Positions 33,690 to 45,474 of a stretch of DNA of 64,000 nt are shown piece by piece. Location: NCBI GenBank assembly GCA_009760855.2, contig WPIO01000024.1, positions 2,104,001-2,168,000 of the forward strand, given 5' to 3'. How positions within the stretch are numbered: position 1 is the stretch's first letter; each line of letters starts with the position of its first letter. The DNA comes from Cristatella mucedo (Eukaryota; Bryozoa; Phylactolaemata; Cristatellidae). The notes under the pieces are model-generated. The model made no database searches. It saw only the letters and a list, made by a program, of their open reading frames with translations, and was not told where the DNA came from. The position numbers and the translations under genes were made by a program.

Positions 33690-35120
33690 GGTTGAACTCG
33701 TGTATTGAAACTTCAAACCTAGCTGGTAAGTTCCAATCTGGTTTTAGAGCTAATCTCTCCACGGAATCAGCATTGCTCTAGGTGTTTGGCGTTCTTCGCA
33801 GGAATGCAAAATTAGGTAGAATTTTTCAGCTTGTTTTGCTATATCTTTTAGCATTTTTGATACTATTGATTCGCAAGTCTTTTTCGAGTGCCTCTCATCT
33901 TGCCTGGGCGTCATTGCTACTGCACTGCAATGGTTCATGTCCAATCTCAGTGAGAGACTTCAGACTACTGATGTCAACAGACAAAGACCACCCGAGGAGC
34001 CACTGAAGTATGGGGCACCTCAGGGCTTTGCGCTTGATCCGGTTCTTTTCAATTTTTATGCTCTCCTTCTTGCCAGTGTGATAGTCTGGCACAACCTAGG
34101 CTTTCACATCTATGCAACTTTGCTTTGATCTCTCCCAGCTCTCCAGCGCGACGAATTCCCTCATCTCCCTTGCTGCACGTATTGATAACACCCTCACATG
34201 GATGGCAGCAAAATTTCTAAATATGAATGATGATAAAATCAAGTTACTAGTTATGGGCAAACAAGCGTGATTCAGAAATGGGTAAACCCAGCCGTCACAA
34301 TTGGCTTTGACAGTATATCTCCTATTGAATCTGCATGAAATATGTCTGTCCCGTTCTGAAGCGACCTTTAATTAGACGACAACATCAGCTCCACAGTCAA
34401 GTCTGCATACTTTCAGCTACATAACATTGCTCAATTCGGGCTTGTTTAGGCAGGAATACCACATCTAAATTGGTCCATGCATTTGTAACATCCCGTCTTG
34501 ACTTATGTAACTCACAGCTTGCTGGTCTATCGGCTTGTGCAATCAGGCTCTTACAGCTGGTGCAAAATTCTGCAGCTATGCTTGTCTGTCGTGAGCGTCG
34601 CAGTTGCCACATCATGCCACTTCTCGCCGAACTCCACTGGCTCCGAGTCAAGCAACTCATTAACTTCAAGGTTTTGTCCCTCATTTTTAGGTCTCTTCAT
34701 TCTTTGGCAACAGCCTACCTATCAGACCCCACTCATACCACCCGCTTTTCGGAATCTAATGGTTTACTTAGACCTTCTATGAACATCAAATCCTTTGGAG
34801 ATCGTGCTTTTAGTTCGTATGCTCCTAAAGCCTAGAACTCATTACCGACGAAGGTTGCAACGCCTCCTAGCATGACGAAATTTAAAAAGAAGCTGAATAG
34901 CATCTGGGTATGCTGGAACTAACTATACGTGCATGCTGACCGTGTGCATATAACTATGCATCTAACATCTAGCATGCGCATCTAACCATGTTATGCTTTT
35001 ATCACTAAGCATGTTACCACTAACCATTCGACCAAACTTCCTTTGCAGCAAATGTAAAGTGCCTAGAATGAGGACTAATTCTCTAAGGGCGATATACAAA
35101 TTCATTATTATTATTATATT
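33690..35120 (+). mobile_element. CR1-a ORF2 copy with internal deletions and ATT tail
   Basis: RT pieces from the region before LDLSAAFD to the C-terminus. The catalytic FYADD segment at about 34110-34125 is deleted (ctatgcaactttgctttgat), so this copy is dead at its active site. The C-terminal reading SARAIRLLQLVQNSAA is largely open (34470-34835). It ends at cattattattattatat. Confidence 0.85.
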
Positions 35121-35239
35121 TAAGTTTACGGCTTAGCAGCGCCGTGGCACTTTTGGAGTTTTATGTCTTCGGAGATAAATATTAATTCATCTTATAGCTT
35201 ATGATCATTGCAAAATAATCCGTGGCTTCATGATAAATA

Positions 35240-35640
35240 CAGATTGCCTTCACGTACGTCCTTTTGGTGGGCAGGACCAAGGGCCCGGGAGCGAGGTCGA
35301 GAACGCCAGGCGGGCAGTCGCGTACTGGCCAGCTGTGGTGTTCGTGTGAACAAACGTCTTTGAGCCTGCTTCGGTGTTCTGTGTGGTATCGGGTACTTGC
35401 CGTGTAGAGAATGTCAAACTACAAGGATCAAATTCGATTTGGGTAGGAAGACTCCGGGTGACGGAGGTCAGTAGAAGGCAAAATGTCCGAGAGCCCCGAA
35501 TAGCCCGGGTAGCTCAGTGTCAACAGCGATGAGGACCCACGGAGCGTCAGCGAAGCCAGCCAGCTGCTCAGCCAGCCAGCGACCTACCGGATTTGAGTCC
35601 TCGAAACGAAGGGAGCAGGACAGGCACCCTAAGCAGTAAT
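35240..35640. other. GC-rich segment of unknown origin
   Basis: Clearly GC-richer than its neighbours (gcccgggagcgaggtcgaga; gccagccagctgctcagcca, with a short agccagcc repeat). No frame longer than a few dozen codons in a sensible context and no LTR end or splice signal that I can support. Confidence 0.25.
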
Positions 35641-36075
35641 ACGTTTATATAAGGGCTTACTTTTAAATGTCGTTGTGTCCATGGACATCGACACGTAAGT
35701 CGGTAGTGAGTTCTAGGATTTGGGAGCATTCAAACTGAGGCACGGTCTCCATAAGATTTGTGGTTAGTTCGAGGCGCAGCTAAGCGACTCGTGTGATCAG
35801 AGCAGCTGATGCGATACCTAGCCTGATTCTGGCAGTAGTTCGGATAGGTAGGCTAGAGTAATAGAATGTAGGGACCAACAATGGAGTGATGCAACCCTGA
35901 TAGCGATATGCTCCTTGATAGGAAACCAGTGCAGGTCGTCGATAAGTGGTGGAGTATGGCGACTGTGACGCATACGGCAAGCAAGTTCTACCGACGTTTT
36001 CACCAATGATAGGACCCTTATTGAATAGTCCGGAAATTCTGCAGGCAATACTCTACGTAAGTCTAGACGGAATAT
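35640..36075 (-). mobile_element. Diverged CR1-a-like ORF2 C-terminal fragment
   Basis: The complement of the family C-terminal region is still traceable (gtagtgagttctaggatttg; ggcacggtctcca; aggaaaccagtgcaggtcgt). It reads YSIRVLSLVKTSVELACRMR over about 86 codons on the minus strand before breaking. Confidence 0.65.
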
Positions 36076-36299
36076 CAAAAACGTATTGCAACCGTGCTAG
36101 CATTAGTCTCCCGGTGCCCTAACTGTGAACCGTGCAATGTAGCACTGTAGTGCGATTAAAACACACAAATGGGCGCCGAAAGTGACAATTTTTGGTGCGC
36201 CGATTAGTAACGATTATGAAGCCCGCGCCGATCTGGCGGAGTCCACTACGCGAACTTCCAAAGCAGTTTATAACAACTCTCATGCACGCCTGCAAACGC

Positions 36300-36452
36300 A
36301 GCAATGCATGCTGCCACTAACCACATGTGCATGCTGACCCTGTGCACACCACCCTTAACCACGTTGTTCATGTTGTTTATTAAACATGATATTACTCACA
36401 ATTCAATCGTATTTCTCTTTGCAGCAAATGTAAAGTGCCTAGAAAGAGATTG
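36300..36452 (+). mobile_element. CR1-a 3'-UTR fragment at the left edge of block A
   Basis: gcatgctgccactaaccaca through tagaaagagattgagtct; the tail is missing and block A starts directly (tgtattggtgttagg). Confidence 0.75.
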
Positions 36453-36960
36453 AGTCTGTATTGGTGTTAGGGTGAAAATGATAGATAGTATTAATCGTAC
36501 CTGAGGGCTGTCAAGAAAGTTTGCACGCGTGTGAACTTTTGTTTGCACGTCAGTGCCAAGCCATTAGGTCCCTTGTCGGTTGGACAAAGAAGCATATGCG
36601 TAAGCCTTGATAATAATAAGAGTAACATATATCTATAACGCCGTTAGAGAACAATCTCTTTCCAGGCATTAAAGTTTGCTGCAAAGGAAGCACGATCTAA
36701 TTGTTCCTGGTAGCATGCACAATCTCAACTAGTATACTTCGGTTAGAAGTGACGTGCATGTGTCAGCCGCGATTCTCAGGAGCTGCTCGAACAATGCGAA
36801 ATTATCACCGAATACGGTTAGGTCGTGACTCGATCTTGCACGTATCTCATTATCCAATTTATGAGGTAAGGATAATACATCTTTGTTTATCGCTGTTAGG
36901 ATACGTTACAATCGAATGCTTGAATAATGTAGCACGAAAAGCAATGAACTTAATGTAATG

Positions 36961-37497
36961 TATCTCCGTCAGTAACTCCACAAATTCATAAAGACCATGT
37001 GGGTGTTACGCAGGAGAGTTTTGTATAGCGCACTCACAGCCTAAGCGGCTTTCGGTACGCATTCGGTACCCAACAGACTTCGTCTCACGCAACAAAGAGA
37101 AAGTGGGAAGCATAGCAGAGTTAGGAGAGCAGTTGAGGTAGTGAGTAGCATAGAAGTAGCAGTTCAGGACCGCTGAAAAAGATGTGCCATAGTCGGCAGT
37201 TGGAGAGTAGATGTTGTTGCGTAAGAATTGCGGAAGCGAGTTCCACAGTCTAGGACCTGCAGAGCTAAAGCTTCTGTCGCCAACTGTCTTTAAGCGGAGG
37301 AATGGGACAGCTAATTTATTGTCCACACAGGACCTGAGGGTGCGAACAGGCTGAAACTGATGCAGCAGTTCAGCTAGGTATGAAGGAGCCAAGCCGTGGC
37401 GGGACTTGTGGGTCAGCGTAAGAACTTTGCTCTGTATCCTTTGCTCAACCGGCAACCATTCTAGCTCTTTCAGCAAAGGAGACACGTGCTCAAACCA
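36961..37497 (-). mobile_element. CR1-b insertion specific to block A, 13-bp target duplication
   Basis: The tail side begins tatctccgtcagtaactcca; minus-strand reading SYLAELLHQFQPVRTLRSCV and onwards. Flanked by actTAATGTAATG (36948-36960) and acgTAATTTAATC (37498-37510). Block B has a single, uninterrupted acgtaatttaatg at 49163-49175, which is the empty site. Confidence 0.9.
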
Positions 37498-37539
37498 ACG
37501 TAATTTAATCAACACAAATGTATCATGTTGAGTGTCATT

Positions 37540-38485
37540 CGATGGCTTTCTGTGTAAGATTGAGTGTAAGAGGATGTCTGTGTAAGATGGTGGCAGCACG
37601 GACCGTGCATGCCCGGGTCCCTCACCGCCTCCGTCTTATCGCTCTCCGAGCATCCTGGTGTGGCTGCGAGATTGACCGAGGCTCGCACCTCAATGGCTTG
37701 GCGGCTGGAGAGCAGAAACAATCGTCGGACCTTTTGCCATAAAATTACGGACGATAAGGGCCACCGGAAGGTTGTGCAGCTTGATGAGCTCACGGTGAGG
37801 GTAAAAAGACTACAGGAGTCACCCCAACCAGCATCGACTCTCCAGTGGTGATATGCCATGCCGACCTTTACTCAATGACAGACGTTTCCGGGTTACAGCC
37901 CACCCAGGGCACTGCAAAGAGCACCAGGTAACCGACCTCTCCGAATGTCCGCGAGCGCCGCCCCCCCCCCCCAGCTGGGCTGCCAAACTATATGATTTGC
38001 TGAGACATCCCTATGGGGGAAGTGGCATTTGTGCAGCAGTCGCCCAAAGCGACAGATCGACTCGACATTGCCGCAGGTGGTATTTCAACGTATGAAGGAA
38101 GCCGTGAGAAAGCTACTGACCGCTACAGCCAATCCCGTCCTGGAGAGAGCATTATTGGGTCACCTGTTCTTCTACGTCGACTTCCGAAAATGTAGTATGC
38201 TGTCTCGGTACAACGGCTGCAACGGGGTGGGGGAGGGAAGGAATGTTGTGTGAGCCCGCTCCGGATTATACCGGACTACGAGATATTCCCCATCCTACGA
38301 ATACTACCAGCGCAGGGCGGTTCCCCGAGGATGTATTCGTCGGCGACTCATATCCTCATTCTCATGGCCTAATGAATTTACAAAGACGCTGCAAGAGTAA
38401 CAAATACTGAGTTGCTTACCGCTTATGCTCATGCCTCCCGGAAAAACCGCCAGTACGGCCGCTGTGGAGCTAGAGAAACACTACA
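37540..38485 (+). mobile_element. LTR-retrotransposon remnant in block A: internal piece, polypurine tract, 3' LTR
   Basis: A purine run ggggtgggggagggaaggaa (38224-38243) is followed by TGTTGTGT at 38244. The sequence to 38485 ends ACACTACA, an imperfect inverted match to the start, so 38244-38485 is a plausible 242-bp 3' LTR. The internal stretch 37540-38240 is GC-rich with broken frames, and I recognise no protein. It includes a run of 13 C bases that block B lacks. The 5' LTR is not found. Confidence 0.5.
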
Positions 38486-38789
38486 GCGCCAAGGCAAGGT
38501 AATGCAAAACAAAAGACTGATTATTTCCCTTCGCAAAAATGTCCTCGCAGCACAATTAACCTGGCGGGCCGAATAGAAAATGATCCATAGCCCCTTTTAT
38601 TAAAAGCGGTAGCAGACAAACCCCAGCAGTGAGCGAATGTATTTGAATGGATCATTGTGCCTCGGGATAGTAACCTAGGCTGCTTATGATTCCTCAAACT
38701 CGACCTGCGTAAATTAAGTGACAAGCCAAGCTTTGAAAACAAGATCTAGCCATTTAATTTTTCCTCTAAGTCGTCTATCGAAGGCTTTG

Positions 38790-39125
38790 GACTCTCGACC
38801 CTCTCCTCCCGACTTGCATCACAACATCCCCCGACTTGACCGCGTTTAAAAAGAGCTTAAAAATGCACTTATTTAAGACAGCATTTGATGGATCCGTGTG
38901 ATTCGTCCTTAATGTGCTTATGCGTACTGACACCGTGCATACTGCTACTAACCACACTTGCATGCTGACCCTGTGCATGTCGTCCCTAACCATGTTATTC
39001 GTGTCGTTTATCAGGCATGATGTTTCTCACAATTCAATCGCGTTTCCCTTTTGACCAAATGTAAAGCCCCTTGAAAGAGCAAGAGATTGCGTTCTCCGAG
39101 GCCGCTTTATCGAGTGCATCATTAT
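38790..39125 (+). mobile_element. CR1-a 3' end in block A
   Basis: Begins near gactctcgaccctctcctcc in the last ORF2 codons and runs to cgagtgcatcattattgg. The same insertion is in block B (50665-50950 and 51809-51850), where a later CR1-a copy splits it, so it predates the duplication. Confidence 0.8.
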
Positions 39126-39317
39126 TGGATATTAGTTAATTTTTAGCTGAAGATTGATGCAGCGGTGGGGGATCCTTTATTGCCCACTGCAAGTGGTTTC
39201 GATAGCTGAGTCGGTTAGAGTAGCTTACTTCCAATTATTTATTTACCTCAGCAGTAGCACCGCATTAGTCGTAGGGTAATACTTGCAGACTCAAGGGTAA
39301 GGTTAAGGCAGACTCGC

Positions 39318-39503
39318 TCATACTCCTGTAAGAACAGCGTAGAGATACTCATCCTGGGTCAAATAACATTGAGTCATATCATATATGGTTTGTGGATCGC
39401 ACTTGTTGCTGAATGAGCGAACACGAATCACGTCGCCTGCCACTTCTCCGATGTCCTCGGAGATGTTGAGCGACTTTGTGGCTCTGTCACATTTGTTAAC
39501 ACG
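39318..39503 (-). CDS. Conserved exon candidate in block A, family unknown
   Basis: Open minus-strand reading including ISEDIGEVAGDVIRVRSFSN, KCDPQTIYDMTQCYLTQDEY. Differences from block B fall partly at third positions and many residues are kept, suggesting protein constraint before or after duplication. The upstream boundary may be an acceptor near the point where block B has gttcgtgtcag; in block A that AG is altered. It may belong with the candidate at 39655-39815. Function unknown. Confidence 0.35.
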   Translation of the reverse strand, partial: RVNKCDRATKSLNISEDIGEVAGDVIRVRSFSNKCDPQTIYDMTQCYLTQDEYLYAVLTGV

Positions 39504-39654
39504 AACTTGGTTCATGGCATTGGTTGCCCGTCTTTCTTTTTACAGACTCTCAGGAGACATCATTGAAACACTGAGGTGGCACAAGCTGCTGTAATTTGAG
39601 CACCTGCACCTCTCGAGCACAGCTGAGCCGCATTCACGAAAAATGGTATTAGAA

Positions 39655-39815
39655 TGAGGCTTGCTCACTCATCAACAGGCAAAGTATCAGCAACTGAATG
39701 CCCGGAATATTTTTTCATCGCTGCCACCCATTTTTGCGATTGCCCTGCAGCCGTCAAAATGTCTAAAGCGATCACAAGCGCCAGGTATGTTACTGTTAAT
39801 AGCTTCCATGGGATG
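39655..39815 (-). CDS. Conserved exon candidate upstream of the previous one (block A)
   Basis: Minus-strand reading LDILTAAGQSQKWVAAMKKY, SGHSVADTLPVD, ending at a possible donor gtgagc. Block B reads the same frame (LDILTAAEQSQKQVTAMKKY, SGHSVADTLPADK). The opposite strand is also open in both blocks, so the strand choice rests on composition and the neighbouring minus-strand candidate. Confidence 0.3.
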
Positions 39816-40893
39816 GTAGTGCAAGAAAGGCCATTTGCTAGTTTATTTACAAAGGTTTCGGCAAGAATGAGTCAAATCTGCAGCAATGAGCCAAAAGACG
39901 AAAGGTGCTTGAAAATTATTTAGCTGTTTCGCCAGGTCGTAGACCATGAGTGAAACTTCTAAATTTCGGCGATTTTAAGCGGTTCCGGTATACGATGATT
40001 AGAAAGCGCCCTTGTGAGTTCAGACAGGCTCTTATATGATGGTTTACACAATGATGCAGAGCTACGTAGGAGGGCCTATGTTTAGTTTCGAACGAAATCA
40101 AAATAATGGCTTTATGCCGATTTACCGGAATCTCATGGGGTAACGTGTACTTAAAAGTACCTAGTTAAGCGCCAAACCTTTATCCTTAATCGCCAAAAGA
40201 GATCAACCCTTTGCGGATTGCTATGGGTCGACGAAAAATCCGCCTCGTCGCTTCTGCTAACGTTTGTGCGAGCAGTCCTGTTAAAAAAACGCCTCATACA
40301 AACGCAGCTTTGTTACAGCAAAAGAAACCTGGCCAGAACGGCTGCCACGCTGGGTGAATAAACTCCAAAACGTGCCTAAGTCGGTCGGTTTTTTTTCTAC
40401 CGGAAAAGGGCGATGGCTGGGTAAGGGGGCGAACCTTACATAAATCTTAACAGCCATGCTGAGTTTTCACAGAGAATAACTGAGTGAGTACATTACAGCT
40501 AGTTGAGCGGTTGGACTAAGTCGTGAGTTGTATGAGGCATCCCGTGCTGTATGAGACATCAGCGACGGCACCGGCCTCCACTGCTAACCGAACTTGCTTC
40601 GACGTCCTAGTCTAAGACAACTGCTGCCAAGAAGTTACATACTTTAACTATAGATAAAAAGCAACATAAGGTAAAAGGACATATTTGGAATACATAATTT
40701 ACAATAAGTTTCGATTACATTGTGCCTGACAAACGAGGGGTCTCAGATACAGCACTAGTACAACGTTTTCGACATATGCAACACAAATGATTCCAACAGC
40801 CAGTCATCGTGATTGCGACCTCGAGTTGCCTTCTCGGTGTCGATGCCAAAGCCGGGCCGTAGATTCCGAATAGCAAACGAGGCTTCATGAGAT

Positions 40894-41657
40894 AATAATA
40901 ATATTGCACTTGATAATAATAATATTGCACTTGATAAAGAGCCCTCAGAGAACTTAATCTCTTTCTAGGCGCTTTACATTTGCTGCAAAGTGATACGCAA
41001 TAGAATAGTAAGTAAAATCATGCTTGAAAAACAAACAAAATGAATAACATGGTTAGGGGTTACATGCACTGGGTCAGCATGCAAATGTGGTTAGTGGCAG
41101 CATAAACAGTGTCAGCACGCATAAGCACATCGAGGACGAATCACAAGGACCCACTAAATGCTGTCCTAAATAGGTATGTTTTTAAGTTTCTTTTAAATGT
41201 GGTCAGGTCAGGGGATGTTCTGATGCAGGTCGGGAGGGAGTTCCAGGCTGTGGGAGCATACGAGCTAAATGCACGGTCTCCAAAGGATTTAAGGTTTGTA
41301 CGAGGTATTTCTAGACTGTTGGATTCCGAAAAGCGAGTGGTACGATGCTTAGCCTGATGGGGTAGTATATCTGAAAGATAGGCTGGAGCCATAGAATGAA
41401 GAGACCTAAAAGTGAGCGACAAAACCTTGAAGTCAATCCGTTGCTTGACTGGTAACCAGTGCAGGTCGGCGAGAAGTAGAGTAATGTGGCAACTGCGACG
41501 CTCACGACAGACAAGCCTAGCTGCAGAGTTTTGCACCAGCTGCAATCGCCTGATCGCACATGCTGGTAGGCCAGTAAGCAGTGAGTTGCAGAAGTCGAGA
41601 CGAGATATCACGAATGCATGGACCAACTTGGACGTGGTATCCTTATCTAAACAAGCC
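40894..41657 (-). mobile_element. CR1-a insertion specific to block A, target duplication GAGAT
   Basis: The tail aataataataatattgcact appears twice at the left end. The minus-strand reading is a nearly uninterrupted ORF2 C-terminus (DKDTTSKLVHAFVISRLDFC through TAFSGSL). GAGAT flanks it (40889-40893, 41658-41662); block B reads straight through ttcatgagatgatccttgg at 53616-53636. Confidence 0.9.
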
Positions 41658-42329
41658 GAGATGATCCTTGGACACTGGCTGGCGACACTGCACTGGCAGG
41701 GCAAGGTAAATGAGGATGGGACGGCTGGCACAGTAGTGTTACATGTCTTTTTGAAGCGAGTAAATGAATCATTCTACAATTTACAGCAAAATGTTCTGAA
41801 AATATAATTTAAAAACTATAGCTACAGTACAATCTGAACGGCTTGAGAAATAGATTGAACTTACAACTGGCGTATTTTTCCGCTTTAGTCACTTCATATT
41901 TGGGCACTCCATAGTGGAGGGACTCTGGAAGGCCAGCCAACTAGCAAGCACCGGTGTCCTTGCAGAGCAAAGGCTAAAATTCCTAATTTATATAAGTAAA
42001 GTCAATCAATCTCTATCAACGTGCACGAGTTTGTTACACCTACGTTTCCAAAGCCGAGGCGACCTTAGAAACCAAGTTCGAACTAGAAGCTAGGCTGCAG
42101 CTAATGACGAAACTTAACGAAGAGGTGTGAGTGAGCGAACATATTCCTGGCCGAGAGCAGCTACTAGTGCAGACACAATAGCTCTCGCACAAATAACCAC
42201 GCTTCGACTTCGATCGTGAAGCTGAAGAACTCTTTGTGGGAAGCTAAAGGTTTGTGTAGCGAGTCTACTAGAGAGCTGCATATTAGTGATTGTGCGTGGC
42301 AACAGCCACCAGAAAGTAGAAGGTAAACA

Positions 42330-42470
42330 AAAACTATAATTCCTTTGTATAGCGCCCTAAAAGAACGTAGTATGTATTCAAGCACTTCACATATGCCACG
42401 GGGCTTGCGCCCACGACCTTGGCCGGCACGACCCCCTTAACCAAGGAACCGCATTGTTATGCAGCCTTCT
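42330..42470 (-). mobile_element. SINE-2, minus strand, second copy
   Basis: Same body and 3' end as 22690-22830: minus-strand CCCCGTGGCATATGTGAAGT and TTTTAGGGCGCTATACAAAG. Box B is degraded (gcttgcgccc). It sits in the part of block A absent from block B. Confidence 0.6.
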
Positions 42471-42948
42471 CTGTTATTGATTAATTACAGCAGTCACTTC
42501 TTTAGCATTTTCGCCAGCTGATGAGCTCTACATCAGTTGCTCTCGGCATGCGTTGCCAAAAAACCTTGTTACCTCTAGATTAGAGACGCTAAAGAAAGCC
42601 ACCAGGGCTTCCAGTTTCAGTGAGCATAAGAGATGAGCGTTCTTGCCCGATTAGAAGCGAGGGCAACATTTACCATTGGACGGTTATCGCTGTCGATACT
42701 TCATTAAAGTGGTCAGTAATAAAGGCATAATCAATCTAGCCGGGTGAGCAGAAGGGCGGGTCTAGCCCTCCCTGACTCATTCTTTTCGTTGACAACGTGC
42801 CTTTGAACAGTAACCTCCACGAACAAGGTTTGCTCGCATTCATATCATGAGTAGTCAAGTATTTCTCGTTCAGCTGCAATAGCAGCATACTAGCATATAT
42901 GCGTGTCAAAGGTGAACTCGTGGTCTTCACAAACAAGGGCATCCGAAA

Positions 42949-44529
42949 TTAGTAAGCAAGGAAATCGCTGGCTATATCCAACAATTAACGAGGGGATTGC
43001 TATTCCCGAAGGAAACCACGGCAGCCTGCATTTATTTATTAGCAGGCCAGCCTAAAATGCTGGTCAACAAGGTGATCGTGATGCAGACGCAGCAAGGGCT
43101 CAATGAAACCGCCAAAAATGTAACCGGAAATAGCTACTAGAAATTTTTTAACTCGAATGGAACAAATGTTAGCAGGTAGAAATACTTTCAACCAGTAATT
43201 ATGACAGTCTAGAAAGTCTGGAAAGCATTGTCCTAAAAGCATGGATTAAGTAAGCTCTCGTAGCCTGATCAAAAATATATTAAATATTTTCGTTTACTAC
43301 TAAATCAAAAGTAGGCAAACTGACAATTGAGCTTATTCCGACACCAGAGGTCCTTTTTTTATAGGAAAAGCAAAATCTATGCAAATGCTAAATTAGAGAT
43401 GCTGGTTGAGCCGTTGTTTGCAGCAAGGCTTACCACAATTTTGAGTCGCATCAAGTTAGCTCATATCTATTACGTTGGTCTTTGTGCAAATTAATTCATG
43501 AAGCCTGATATCTAAATTTTAAACGTCTGCAGCTACAAGAAAAATAGAGGAGCCTGCCGTACTAATAGACAGGGAATTATTGCAGATACAGATGAATGGT
43601 ATCTGCCATAAAAAAAGAATAAAAGCCAACTTCGTGCATGAACATTCAATAAATCAGACATAACCCACTTGTAGGAAACGTAAACCAGTACACTTATGGC
43701 CAGCTATTCAGTTACATCTTTAATCTTCACCTGAGAAGTGGTATCGATGATCCGTCACTCAAGATGAGTACTACACAGACTACAACTAAACACTAATCCG
43801 AAGCACAAAAAACGAATGTACCCAATGAATTTAGTGCCTTTCTGACTCGTGTTTCTATAAACTAATGTATAAAATAGGAGACAGTGAGAGAACACATCCC
43901 CGAACAATTTTGATCGCTTAGAAAAGCAGTATTTCCACTTTTTATAGCACCTTAACAACGACTGCACTGCTTACTTTTAGACGTATTTACAAGTTTTCAG
44001 TAACAAGAGGCAGTGCACGGCTCATTTTCTAGCCTCGCCATCTAAAATCTGCTAGTCTTATGACATTATGTTGGCTGCCCTTACAAACCATCAACCTTGG
44101 GCAACGTCCCAAACAAGACTTGGCAATGGTGCATTTGCCGAACAATATCAAACTAACTGGTGAGACTTCTGTGAGGCACAGCCTGAATGAAGATGGCTTC
44201 GACAAGTGCGACTAACAACGCAAAGAGATGCCAACAAATCAGAGGGCCCAGCAAGGACAAGCGGATAAAAAGCAAGGCTTTTAGGCATGGTTTCACAGCA
44301 GCAAGGACGTATGCTCAATGACAGCAGGCTGCTACTTGGGAGGGATGCAATTAGGTGGCGAACGGATGCATAAAGTATGTTGGTATGCAGTACGAACAAT
44401 GAAATTCATATCTTTCCAGCTCACAGTGGCTCGTTAGCATTAGGCTAGTGTGAGAGGAGACAGGACATAGTGTGAGAGGAGACAGTACATTAGATATAAG
44501 GGCCAAGATACTGGTGTTCGCTTTTCACG
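42949..44529. other. Unassigned sequence between blocks A and B (left part)
   Basis: No supported frame, repeat family or splice pair. A short direct repeat gtgtgagaggagacag occurs twice around 44450-44485. Confidence 0.3.
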
Positions 44530-44625
44530 ACCGTGGACGAGGCTTAGTGATATCGATGATATGGAGTGATAGGCGATAGCGGTGAAGGCTCTTCGGCCGC
44601 TATACAAATGAGGCTGTTAAAACAG
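44530..44625 (+). mobile_element. SINE-1 3' half
   Basis: gcggtgaaggctcttcggcc, gctatacaaatgaggctgtt aaaacag matches the last part of the 57935 SINE. The promoter half is missing. Confidence 0.6.
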
Positions 44626-44999
44626 TAAATGCAGGAGCTAATTCGAATGGAGCAACGACACTAAATTCAAGACCTTTGGTTGCTGCAAGCATAGGCAGGA
44701 TACGTATATCCAGGTACCACAAAGGTTTTTTTTTACAGTAAAAACTGCATTCGGAAGGCTGAAATTTGGCTGCAAAAGAGTAGTGGTAAGAGACTACTTC
44801 TATAACAATGGACTCGGTTTTCTGCATCAGATAACGAGCATCATGATGTAAGAGGTTAATTCGGAACTGATGCAGACGACTGCACAACCCAGAACACTGT
44901 GGCTTCATAGAGATAACTCTATTTACTAGCAAAGCAACGTCACTAGTGATGTTTACAATGAATCCCCAACCCTGTTGAAAATAGTATTAGGGCCGGTAT

Positions 45000-45080
45000 T
45001 GTTGATGTAGTGACCCAGCCAATCTCTGGACCTAAACACCATTGAGCATTTCTGGAACTATGCGGATCAAAGGTTGACAG
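45000..45080 (+). mobile_element. Tc1/mariner transposase scrap
   Basis: The plus-strand reading SLDLNTIEHFWNYADQRLTD is the Tc1 DLNPIEHLW signature with Pro changed to Thr. Only about 25 codons are traceable, and the sequence differs from the 32.5 kb copy. Confidence 0.65.
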
Positions 45081-45474
45081 ATGAGTCGTACAGCATCTAT
45101 TGATTTGCTTTTCTCTGATTAACATGATGCTTTTAGAAAGCTTAGAGTATTGCTGTCAGGTCAGTCACACCTCTCTTGGACAGTCTTACTTGCCCTCCCA
45201 GCCGGATGCAGCCGGTTGCTCTTGCCACGCTGTGTGGTGGTACCGGCTCACTCACTGTGGGCCTGTTAAGATCGTTCGATTTCCTGTAAACTAGTAACTC
45301 GCTACTGTGACACTCACTCCTTAACGTTCGGGTTAAACCCACCCTTTACTCTACCTGAGGTCGTGATGATCAGACCTCTTTAGCCTTCTCCTTCGGGGGA
45401 CAATTAAAATAAACAGTACTGAGCTCAACAGATTCGCTCCGTGCCAGAGATGCTCAGACACGTGATTCCTACTA

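Larger units (their letters stand above)
36453..42948 (+). repeat. Segmental duplication block A (direct partner of block B)
   Basis: Collinear and same-orientation match to 47808-54087. The left edge is sharp at ctgtattggt in both; the right edge is caaaggtgaactcgtggtct with homology ending a few bases later. Block A alone carries a CR1-b insertion, a CR1-a insertion and an extra segment at about 41846-42570. The repeat distance between the blocks is about 11.4 kb. Confidence 0.9.

Noticed and set aside
39195-39230. tRNA-like phrase tagctgagtcggttagagta
   Set aside because: It follows a partial SINE-1 match and no box B or stem follows; block B has a diverged version. Too little for a tRNA or a separate SINE call.
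39654-39923. Plus-strand frame of 89 codons, also open in block B
   Set aside because: The opposite strand has a more protein-like reading in both blocks, so the plus frame is probably a shadow.
40715-41357. Plus-strand frames inside the CR1-a insertion
   Set aside because: They are antisense to ORF2. The same antisense frames recur in every CR1-a copy, which reflects ORF2 conservation and not a gene.
36453-42948. Block A as a single large transposon
   Set aside because: The left edge begins TGTATTGG, but I find no terminal repeat at the right edge and no target duplication, so segmental duplication is the simpler reading.
44943-45125. Minus-strand frame across the Tc1 scrap
   Set aside because: The plus strand carries the recognisable transposase motif.
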